NCBI GenBank assembly: GCA_965603495.1
Contig: CBFDDF010000002.1
Location: 62,001 to 126,000 of the forward strand
DNA from: Thiomicrorhabdus sp965603495
GTDB lineage: Bacteria; Pseudomonadota; Gammaproteobacteria; Thiomicrospirales; Thiomicrospiraceae
DNA: 64,000 nt
Direction: 5' to 3'
Positions 33,530 to 41,086 of the stretch are shown here, piece by piece. The notes under the pieces are model-generated. The model searched no databases and was not told the DNA's origin. It was given only the letters and a program-made list of their open reading frames with translations. The position numbers were made by a program, and so were the translations under genes. Each line of letters opens with the position of its first letter. Within the stretch, counting starts at the first letter, position 1.

Positions 33530-36220
33530 ATGGGACCACATTATTTATCAAAGCTTTTTAATCCGCAAAGTGTTGCCGTGTTTGGCGCCAGTGATCGCTC
33601 TGAATCTGTAGGCGCGAATGCGCTGCAAAACTTGCTTAAAGCCGGTTATCAAGGTGCGCTCTATCCCATTAATCCTAAACATGATACGGTGCAAAATCAA
33701 GCTTGTTATAAAAATATTGCCGATCTGCCGGAGATTCCTGAGTTAGCGGTGATTGCGACGCCGATGCCGTCCATTTTGTCTATCATACAGGCGTGTGGAG
33801 AGAAGGGGGTTTCCAATGCGGTTATTCTCTCTGCGGGCTTTGAAGATGAAGTCGGTAAGCGACTGCAACAGAAGATTACTGCCATTGCTCGTAGTTATGG
33901 CATGCGTTTGTTAGGGCCCAATTGTCTCGGGATTTTACGCCCGACAATTGGTTTGAATGCCACTTTTAGTAAAAACCAGGCCTCTGCGGGCAATTTGGCT
34001 TTAGTCTCTCAATCGGGTGCCTTGTGTACCGCCGTCTTGGATTGGGCAGAAGCCAATGACGTCGGTTTTTCGCTGGTCGCGTCAACGGGCGATGCGGCGG
34101 ATATTGATTTTGGTGAAATCCTCGACTACCTTGCTTCTGATGTTGAGACGCACAGCATCCTTTTATATATTGAAGGTGTGGCAGATGCGCGTCGTTTTAT
34201 GAGTGGTTTAAAAGCCGCAGCGCGTATGAAACCCGTGATTCTTTTAAAGTCTGGTCGTATGCCGGAAGGTAACTTGGCGGCGATGTCACACACGGGTGCC
34301 ATTGTCGGTGGTGATGATGTTTTTGACTCGGCCATCGAGCGTGCTGGGGCGATTCGAGTTCTCTCGATTTCACAGCTGTTCGCGGCGGCTAAAACATTAT
34401 CAGACAATATAAAAATTAAAAACAATCGACTCGCCATTTTGACTAATGGCGGTGGTCCAGGCGTGATGGCAACCGATCGTGCGGCGGAATTAGGGCTTAG
34501 AATGCCACAACCGAGTTCGAAAAGTATCGAAGCTTTAAATGCCTGTTTACCAAAACACTGGTCACATAGTAATCCCATCGATATTTTAGGCGACGCGACT
34601 GGTGAGCGTTATAGACAGTCATTAGAAATCTGTCAGGCAGATGATCAGTTTGATTGTATTCTTGTGCTGTTAACGCCACAGGCGATGACCGATCCCACCG
34701 CGATTGCCAAAGCCGTCACCGAGTTTGTACAAAAGACCCCACACTGCAAACCCATCTTTACCGCTTGGTTAGGCGAACATTTGGTTCTAGAGGGCCGTAA
34801 CTACTTTAGTCATCATAAAATCCCTACTTTCACGACACCGGAAAATGCGGTAGAGGCTTTTGCGTTTTTAGCGGCATACCATCAAAACCAACAACTATTA
34901 ATGCAAGCCCCGGCAGCAGGCGATCAGCACTGTACGCGAGCCGATGCAGCAGGTGCGCGTTTGATTATCAGTACGGCCATTGAAGAACAACGCGATTTTT
35001 TGAGCACGACTGAAACCCGTGCTGTGATGCATGCCTTTGGTATTCCGATGACCCAGGCAATTGAAGCGGCTAATGCCAATCAAGCCATGGTGGCGGCAGA
35101 GTCTCTAGGTTTCCCCGTTTGTATTAAGGTTAATTCACCAAACCTCACGCATAAGTCGGATGTGGGGGGCGTGAAGTTAAATATTCACACGGGTCAAGCT
35201 GTACGAGATGAGTTTAAGCAAATGATGGCACGCATTAAAGATGCTGAGCCAGAGGCTGATATTTTAGGCGTCACCATTGAACCGATGTACCAATCCACTT
35301 CTGCACGAGAGCTGATTATTGGTGCCATACGCGATCCTGTTTTTGGTCCCGCGATTACCTTCGGTAGTGGTGGCACGATGGTTGAAGTGCTCAAAGATCT
35401 CTCGATAGGGCTGCCACCGTTGAATGCGTTCATTGCCAAGCGAATGATAACCAGAACGAAAGTTTCCAAAATGTTGGGTGTTTTCCGTGGACAACCTGCC
35501 GTGCAAGTATCGGCGATTATTGAGGTTATGTTACGGGTATCAGATATGGTTTCACAGCTGCCTGAAATTATTGAACTGGACATTAATCCACTGTTGGCAG
35601 ATGAGCATGGCGTCATGGCCGTGGATGCCCGTATTCGGGTTAAAGACCTCGAAGGGCATCAAACCCCTTATCAACATATGGCTATTCATCCTTATCCGGC
35701 TGAATTGATTCAAAAAGTGCAAACTAAAACGGGCTTGGCGGTGATTGTTCGTCCAATTCGCCCTGAAGATGCCAAGATGGAGGTTGATTTTGTTAATAAC
35801 CTATCCGAACGTAGCCGTTATTTGCGCTTTATGGGGAATCTACAAACACTGACGCCGGCAATGCTGTCACGTTTCACACAGATTGATTATGATCGTGAAA
35901 TGGCTTTTGTGGTGATCACTGAGGATGAAAATTCACAAACCATAGAAATTGCCGTGGCACGTTACACGACTAATCCGGATGGTCACTCTTGTGAGATGGC
36001 GATTGTGGTTAGAGATGACTTTCAACACCAAGGACTGGGTGAACTGTTATTAGGCAGCTTGATTAATCACGCTAAATCGAAGGGTTTAAAAACGATGGAA
36101 GGTGAAGTTTTGAATGAAAATAAGGCCATGCTCAAATTGGCAAAAGGCTTTAATTTCAAACTGACTCCGATTGAGGGGGATCATTTAGTCACGGCGATTT
36201 CCTTAAATTTATGGAAATGA
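33530..36220 (+). CDS. pat: Acyl-CoA synthetase-like/GNAT protein acetyltransferase (Pat/YfiQ family)
   Basis: 896 residues, ATG behind GAAGGGGA. The N-terminal NDP-forming acyl-CoA synthetase-like half has the CoA-binding FNPQSVAVFGASDRSESVG and LGPNCLGILRP; a middle ATP-grasp-like domain follows (about 490-715). The C-terminal GNAT domain (about 735-895) has RDDFQHQGLGELLL, the acetyl-CoA pyrophosphate loop. This is the architecture of the Pat/YfiQ lysine acetyltransferases, which inactivate acetyl-CoA synthetase and other enzymes. Divergent from a deacetylase. Confidence 0.94.
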   Translation: MGPHYLSKLFNPQSVAVFGASDRSESVGANALQNLLKAGYQGALYPINPKHDTVQNQACYKNIADLPEIPELAVIATPMPSILSIIQACGEKGVSNAVILSAGFEDEVGKRLQQKITAIARSYGMRLLGPNCLGILRPTIGLNATFSKNQASAGNLALVSQSGALCTAVLDWAEANDVGFSLVASTGDAADIDFGEILDYLASDVETHSILLYIEGVADARRFMSGLKAAARMKPVILLKSGRMPEGNLAAMSHTGAIVGGDDVFDSAIERAGAIRVLSISQLFAAAKTLSDNIKIKNNRLAILTNGGGPGVMATDRAAELGLRMPQPSSKSIEALNACLPKHWSHSNPIDILGDATGERYRQSLEICQADDQFDCILVLLTPQAMTDPTAIAKAVTEFVQKTPHCKPIFTAWLGEHLVLEGRNYFSHHKIPTFTTPENAVEAFAFLAAYHQNQQLLMQAPAAGDQHCTRADAAGARLIISTAIEEQRDFLSTTETRAVMHAFGIPMTQAIEAANANQAMVAAESLGFPVCIKVNSPNLTHKSDVGGVKLNIHTGQAVRDEFKQMMARIKDAEPEADILGVTIEPMYQSTSARELIIGAIRDPVFGPAITFGSGGTMVEVLKDLSIGLPPLNAFIAKRMITRTKVSKMLGVFRGQPAVQVSAIIEVMLRVSDMVSQLPEIIELDINPLLADEHGVMAVDARIRVKDLEGHQTPYQHMAIHPYPAELIQKVQTKTGLAVIVRPIRPEDAKMEVDFVNNLSERSRYLRFMGNLQTLTPAMLSRFTQIDYDREMAFVVITEDENSQTIEIAVARYTTNPDGHSCEMAIVVRDDFQHQGLGELLLGSLINHAKSKGLKTMEGEVLNENKAMLKLAKGFNFKLTPIEGDHLVTAISLNLWK

Positions 36221-36270
36221 TGTGGGACTAATATTCAAGGCTTTTTGAAAAGCCTTAATCAATCAAGCAA

Positions 36271-36298
36271 GCAAACCTACCAGGCCTGGTAAGTTTGC
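36271..36298. repeat. Dispersed palindrome, exact core inside a longer hairpin
   Basis: The 12-bp core (36279-36290) lies in a 28-bp imperfect palindrome whose arms GCAAAC and GTTTGC pair, with G-T pairs between. Convergent gap after pat. Confidence 0.88.
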
Positions 36299-36428
36299 AT
36301 TAAGCCTTTTTAAATATTTCATAATTGAGTGATAGGGTTAAATGTAAAGCAAGCGAATAACGTGGGTTGCACCTTACTTTACGTAGAATAATTCGACTTT
36401 TTAATTTATAAAACAGATAAGCCTGTCG

Positions 36429-36881
36429 TCAGCTTTGTGAAACACTTTTTTTACCTTTGCTTCGATGAAGGAACAAGCCAATCGGCATCATGACTCCGAG
36501 TACTACATGTAACGTGCTACTGTATTGTGAGAGTTGTTCATTGCCAAAATAGTAAATCCCTAAACTACTGAGTATTATGAGTGCCCAGTAAACAGCAAAC
36601 AGAACACCATTTTTACGGTTCTCGTTGCGGCGCCAGTGCGACCGCATATGCAGTGACCATAGAGTGCCTAACAGCCATAACATAAGCCAACCAAAAATGG
36701 CATGAATCACCGTTGTCCATTCCCTGACATCACCGCTAGAAATGGCTAGATCCATTAACCAATCAGACTCCGATTGCAGTCTAAACAGCAGGAAAGCGGG
36801 GATTAATAAAACGCCACTGACAAATAAGCCGATGGTGGTATTCATAAGAAAGGGTAAAAAAAATTTTGGGTAACCGTTCAT
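36429..36881 (-). CDS. Four-helix membrane protein, possible cytochrome b
   Basis: 150 residues with four hydrophobic helices (about 7-33, 55-78, 93-111, 121-138). His60, His78, His82, His125 and His139 lie at helix ends, a pattern like DUF4405/cytochrome b561-type haem proteins, though haem binding is inferred. It is the last gene of the barrel-FMN-binding-ApbE-membrane protein operon and may feed electrons to the flavoprotein. Confidence 0.65.
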   Translation of the reverse strand: MNGYPKFFLPFLMNTTIGLFVSGVLLIPAFLLFRLQSESDWLMDLAISSGDVREWTTVIHAIFGWLMLWLLGTLWSLHMRSHWRRNENRKNGVLFAVYWALIILSSLGIYYFGNEQLSQYSSTLHVVLGVMMPIGLFLHRSKGKKSVSQS

Positions 36882-36912
36882 AAAAATCCGTGTTAATTCT
36901 ATTGTCTAAAGA

Positions 36913-37743
36913 TTAATGGGTTGCAGTCTTGTCTGCTGTGGTTGTTATATAAGTTGCCGAAAAACGTTGAGCTAATGCCTGGCGCTGATCTTCAGTCGTT
37001 AGTGCCAATACTTTAGTCAGCGCATCTGCTAGCCATGCTTCTGCCGCGATGACACTGATAATGCAGTCATTTGGTTGTTTACCCAGATTATCAATAATGT
37101 ATCCTGGTAAATATGTTGGGTTTTCCTGGCTGACTTCAGAGGTGGCTAAGGCTTGGTTACTGAGTTCTATCAAAGGCGACAGCGTCTGTTCCTGGCGTTG
37201 ATGGATAGGCATTTTGAAATCGCCAAAAACCCGAATATCGCCCCCCGCATTCACCCATCCAGCAGAGATACCCGTTTTAATGAGTGATTCGATGGCTTGA
37301 TCAACGGCATAGCCTTTTGCAATGCCATCTAAGGTGATGATGACTGGGTTCAGTAAACGTGCTTTGTTCTGAAAAATTTCAATATCATGTCCAGACCCAA
37401 CCGGAATAAACGGATCGTTAAAATGGTTAGGGAGTTTATTGTTTTGAACCAAATGACCGCCGAGCGTGCAGTTGAACAGGCCAGCGGTTTCAACAAACAG
37501 TTGTTTAGCATAATGCAGCACTTCAATGCTTTCTTTGGGTAACTCAACCCATTCACCTTGCGAGTGATTTAAGTGTGATAACGCACTTTGAGGATTGTGA
37601 AAACTCATTTGGGTTTGAACGTTTTCAATACAGGAAAAGGCGGTGTTAAAGACATCCGTCTGGCGGTCATTATCCATAAAGCCAATTTCGACATAGGTGC
37701 CTAAAAGCGGTTTCATGCGTTTTACAATATTGGTTTGTTTCAT
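36913..37743 (-). CDS. apbE: FAD:protein FMN transferase
   Basis: 276 residues with no clear lipobox. ApbE motifs: MKPLLGTYVEIGF near the start, TLDGIAKGYAVDQAI (Mg and FAD binding), GWVNAGGDIRVFGD and AEAWLADALTKVLAL. It attaches FMN covalently to Thr/Ser of a target protein. The target is almost certainly the FMN-binding protein encoded immediately upstream, whose stop overlaps this start by 4 bp. ApbE is normally exported; the N-terminus here is poorly hydrophobic, so its location needs thought. Confidence 0.92.
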   Translation of the reverse strand: MKQTNIVKRMKPLLGTYVEIGFMDNDRQTDVFNTAFSCIENVQTQMSFHNPQSALSHLNHSQGEWVELPKESIEVLHYAKQLFVETAGLFNCTLGGHLVQNNKLPNHFNDPFIPVGSGHDIEIFQNKARLLNPVIITLDGIAKGYAVDQAIESLIKTGISAGWVNAGGDIRVFGDFKMPIHQRQEQTLSPLIELSNQALATSEVSQENPTYLPGYIIDNLGKQPNDCIISVIAAEAWLADALTKVLALTTEDQRQALAQRFSATYITTTADKTATH

Positions 37744-38288
37744 GGTTTTATTGATGGTTTTAACATCACTTCATATAAAGCCAGTAAACGCTTTACGCCA
37801 TTGGTAACATTACGACAGGAGAGTGTCGCACCGCTAATGTTGGGGATATCCTCTTCAAGCGCCAACGGGCTCTGTTTATTAGCCCCGATAAAGTTTTTCC
37901 GCCAGTCAGCTTCGTTGACCTCTCCACCATAGGTTTCGCGATAATCCATAATTTCGATGCCGATGACTTCTCCTGAAGGGGATAGGGCGGTGGCATAGGT
38001 AATGAATTCATGTTTACCAATGACTTTATCGACAATAAACCAGCCTTGGAAAACGCCATTTTCATAAGCTTTCCAGGCTTTTTGGGTTTTCCAGCGTTGA
38101 CGAATGTCGCTGATCGATTCAATGGCGTCACGCTGGGTTTCATTAAGTGCCAGAAAGTTTTCGGTAAACTGGTTGGCACTTGGGTATAAGGCTTTTTGGG
38201 CTTGTTCAACACTGAGGTATTGAATGCCATAAGCAGGACAAGTGATGGCTGCCACAGGCAACATAAAAAGAGGAAATATTGATTTCAT
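37740..38288 (-). CDS. Exported FMN-binding-domain protein
   Basis: 182 residues. Signal peptide residues 1-20 (FPLFMLPVAAITCPAYG). A C-terminal FMN-binding domain (about 90-175) with GEVIGIEIMDYRETYGG and the flavinylation motif NISGATLSCRNVTNGVKR, where the Thr is the expected attachment residue. This domain recurs in RnfG/NqrC and in extracytosolic flavin carriers. Coupled to apbE and apparently iron-regulated, it is probably a periplasmic flavin electron carrier. Confidence 0.9.
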   Translation of the reverse strand: MKSIFPLFMLPVAAITCPAYGIQYLSVEQAQKALYPSANQFTENFLALNETQRDAIESISDIRQRWKTQKAWKAYENGVFQGWFIVDKVIGKHEFITYATALSPSGEVIGIEIMDYRETYGGEVNEADWRKNFIGANKQSPLALEEDIPNISGATLSCRNVTNGVKRLLALYEVMLKPSIKP

Positions 38289-38374
38289 AATGGATTCTTC
38301 TGAGCTCTATTGAACAATTCGGAATGTTTAAAGACCCCTTTAAATAAAAAGGTCTTCATTCATAAGTAAGGTAG

Positions 38375-39271
38375 TTAGAAGTTATATCCCACTTTAAATT
38401 TGACTTCCTGTTTGGTTTTTTCAATCAGGTGCAGGTTAGTGTCCGACTGATTGTCGTAGGTCTCTCCACCACCTGACAACTGTCCAAGTACCGTTAGAGT
38501 AGACCAGAAGTGCTTACTCCCGTAATGAAGTGAAGGGCCGGCAAACAGCGACCAGCGTTCTTGACCGACTTCGGTTTCATATTCCGTCTCGTAAATGGCT
38601 TCTGCACCAACGGACCAATTAGGCGCAAAGCGATAAGACAATCCTGTGCTGATGCCAATACCTAGCTCCATTTCAGGTTTGGTTGGCCATTCTTCCTCGT
38701 CATTGATGCCTTCAATCGGATCACGTGTCGCGTGAGTCGTCTCCAAATCGGCATTTCCAAGCCAAACTAGCTGGCCATCCATGAAATACTTTTGTAATTG
38801 AAGCCCTAGATTAGCCGATAGGGTGTCTTTATCTTGACCTGAGTGCTTGTCAATAGTGTCGTACTCGATACCGAAAGAAGCTGAAAGGCCAATATCATTC
38901 AGGGCAGGGGTTAAAAAACTGTATTTAAGTTGTGCTTCGATCCCGGAGAGTGTCAGTCCAAGGCTCTTTTCTTCAGGCAGATAGCCACCAATAATCAAGC
39001 CATTGGTATCAACACTATGACCGATCAACGCCGCTGAACCGGAAAAACGGTTGCTGAAACCATATTCAAGTTCCGTAGTGCTGTCGATGGCAGTATATGT
39101 TCCTTGGCCTTTGTCACTACGGTGCGTGAATATCTGGTAGAACTCTAAAGCGCCTTTCGGTAAAGGTTCCGCGCCACTGGTGTATCCCAAAAGGTTTTCT
39201 CCAGCTTGAGCGGTAGGTAGGCTTGTTAATGCACTAAGAAGGGTTGCTGTTAATAATTTTGTCTTATTCAT
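38375..39271 (-). CDS. Outer-membrane beta-barrel-like protein (DUF6662-like)
   Basis: 298 residues from the ATG encoding MNKTKLL, with GGTGGA upstream; an in-frame GTG 12 bp earlier is less likely. Signal peptide ends in SLPTAQAGE. The rest alternates in amphipathic strands with many Tyr/Gly (ELEYGFSNRFSGSAAL, LSYRFAPNWSVGAEAIYETEY) and ends in an aromatic residue (VGYNF), a barrel signature. First gene after a Fur-type promoter and co-directional with the FMN-binding protein and apbE. Its role in iron or electron handling is inferred. Confidence 0.8.
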   Translation of the reverse strand: MNKTKLLTATLLSALTSLPTAQAGENLLGYTSGAEPLPKGALEFYQIFTHRSDKGQGTYTAIDSTTELEYGFSNRFSGSAALIGHSVDTNGLIIGGYLPEEKSLGLTLSGIEAQLKYSFLTPALNDIGLSASFGIEYDTIDKHSGQDKDTLSANLGLQLQKYFMDGQLVWLGNADLETTHATRDPIEGINDEEEWPTKPEMELGIGISTGLSYRFAPNWSVGAEAIYETEYETEVGQERWSLFAGPSLHYGSKHFWSTLTVLGQLSGGGETYDNQSDTNLHLIEKTKQEVKFKVGYNF

Positions 39272-39305
39272 AATGGGGTCCACCAGTTTTGTCTTAAAAG
39301 TTAAT

Positions 39306-39376
39306 CTAAATGATAATGATTGGCGTTTATGATAATCGGCGTTTTTAGTTATGTCAACCTTAATGATAATGTTTCG
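39306..39376 (-). promoter_or_regulatory. Fur-type promoter of the barrel-FMN-apbE operon
   Basis: On the minus strand TTGACA (39352-39357), 17-bp spacer, TATCAT (39329-39334). TGATAAT elements occur three times: 39311-39317 (followed by GATT), 39330-39336 (over the -10) and 39363-39369 (upstream of the -35). This matches an iron-repressed promoter. Confidence 0.78.
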
Positions 39377-39552
39377 TATTATGTTTCGTAATGAAAGTCT
39401 TGGAATTTAAAGTTAGGAGATATTGATAGGCTGAGTAGAGGTCTTTATTTCTGGGTCGTTGAGATACCCAAAATACCTTAAACAGGAATTTCTGTGTCTG
39501 TAACAGGGAATCAGTTAAAATACACGCAATTAAAATGAACGAGAGAAACATC

Positions 39553-40926
39553 ATGTCTATAGAACAACCCACGGTCGGTGTCATCAGCTTAGGCTGTCCA
39601 AAAGCTACAGTGGATACTGAACGCATCCTGACACAACTTAGAACCGAAGGGTATCAGTTAACCAATAGTTATACTGATGCGGATACGGTCATCGTCAATA
39701 CCTGTGGGTTTATTGATAGTGCGGTTCAAGAGTCTTTAGATACCATTGGTGAAGCATTGGCCGAGAATGGCAAGGTCATCGTCACGGGGTGTTTAGGCGC
39801 AAGAGCAGAAGAAATTACTGCGGTACACCCTAAGGTATTAGCGGTGTCAGGGCCAGCGGCTTATGAAGAAGTGGTTTCAGCCGTGCATAAGGTCATTGCA
39901 CCGCCTGCACATAATCCATTTGTTGATTTAGTGCCGCCACAAGGCATTAAACTGACGCCTAAACATTACGCCTACCTAAAGATATCAGAAGGCTGTAACC
40001 ACCGTTGTACCTTCTGCATTATCCCTTCTATGCGTGGCGATTTAGTGAGTCGCCCAGTCTCTGATGTACTTAATGAAGCCAAGCGTCTAAAAGAAGCTGG
40101 TGTTAAAGAGTTATTGGTGGTGTCGCAAGATACGGCGGCTTACGGCGTAGATGTTAAATATAAAACTGAATTTGCAGAAGGTCGTCCGACCAAAACGTCT
40201 ATGACGGGTTTGTCTGAAGCTTTAGGCGAACTAGGGGGCGTAGGTGAGTTCTGGGTACGTTTGCATTATGTTTACCCATATCCGAATGTCGAAGAAGTTA
40301 TTCCTTTAATGGCAGAAGGTAAAATATTGCCTTACTTGGATATGCCTTTACAACATGCCAATGCGCGCGTTTTAAAAGCCATGAAACGCCCTGGTAATGT
40401 CGAGAAAACACTAGAGCGTATTAAAAAATGGCGTGAAGCAGTGCCTGATTTGACGATTCGTTCGACGTTCATTGTTGGTTTTCCAGGAGAAACCGAGGAA
40501 GAGTTTCAAGACCTGTTAGATTTCTTAGAAGAAGCACAGTTAGATCGTGTAGGTTGTTTCCAGTACTCTCCGGTGACCGGAGCGGTTGCTAATGAGATTG
40601 CGGAAGCGATTCCGGATGAGATTAAGCAAGAACGTTATGATCGTTTTATGCAAACTCAGCAAGTCATTAGTACCGCTAAAATGCAAGCCAAAGTCGGTAA
40701 AGTGATGCAGGTCTTGGTTGATGAAATTGACGATCAGGGTGCGATTGCTCGTTCACCAGCGGATGCCCCTGAGATTGATGGTCTAGTGTTCATTGAAGAC
40801 GGTTTCCATCTACAGCCTGGTCAATTTGTCACGGTAGAGATAATCGCAGCAGATGAGTATGACCTATGGGCTCGTCCTGTTGAGGAATTTGTCGATCAGG
40901 AAACGTCGTATATTGAATTAGGTTAG
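39553..40926 (+). CDS. rimO: Ribosomal protein S12 methylthiotransferase
   Basis: 457 residues from ATG 39553; an in-frame ATG 18 bp upstream is less likely. The N-terminal UPF0004 domain binds a 4Fe-4S cluster (Cys15 in SLGCPK, then VNTCGF and TGCLGAR). The radical SAM motif is CNHRCTFC with IIPSMRG. A TRAM domain ends the protein. It methylthiolates Asp89 of ribosomal protein S12. The size and the RimO-type CNHRCTFCIIP (not the MiaB form) support rimO. Monocistronic with a likely promoter just upstream. Confidence 0.97.
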   Translation: MSIEQPTVGVISLGCPKATVDTERILTQLRTEGYQLTNSYTDADTVIVNTCGFIDSAVQESLDTIGEALAENGKVIVTGCLGARAEEITAVHPKVLAVSGPAAYEEVVSAVHKVIAPPAHNPFVDLVPPQGIKLTPKHYAYLKISEGCNHRCTFCIIPSMRGDLVSRPVSDVLNEAKRLKEAGVKELLVVSQDTAAYGVDVKYKTEFAEGRPTKTSMTGLSEALGELGGVGEFWVRLHYVYPYPNVEEVIPLMAEGKILPYLDMPLQHANARVLKAMKRPGNVEKTLERIKKWREAVPDLTIRSTFIVGFPGETEEEFQDLLDFLEEAQLDRVGCFQYSPVTGAVANEIAEAIPDEIKQERYDRFMQTQQVISTAKMQAKVGKVMQVLVDEIDDQGAIARSPADAPEIDGLVFIEDGFHLQPGQFVTVEIIAADEYDLWARPVEEFVDQETSYIELG

Positions 40927-41086
40927 TCTCTGATCTTATTGAACTTAAAATAATTAGGCTTTGCGCTGTTGTTGGACAGCTTAAGTCTAATCATCTTTCT
41001 GTCTACAGCTATTATTAGTATAGCGTTCAGGGCGCGTTTAATTCGCTCCATAAGATTCACTCAACCACATTGAATATATACTTTTT

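Noticed and set aside
34126..34578. 150-codon open frame antisense to the acetyltransferase gene
   Set aside because: Lies wholly within a confidently identified gene, with no ribosome site or recognisable domain; a shadow frame.
36238..36257. Hairpin AAGGCTTTTTGAAAAGCCTT after the acetyltransferase gene
   Set aside because: It forms a short stem but is followed by AATCAATC rather than T residues, so I do not call it a terminator.
38330..38357. Inverted repeat AAGACC...GGTCTT between the barrel gene and the FMN-binding gene
   Set aside because: Short and without a clear T-run on the minus strand. It may slightly reduce read-through, but support is too weak to list it.
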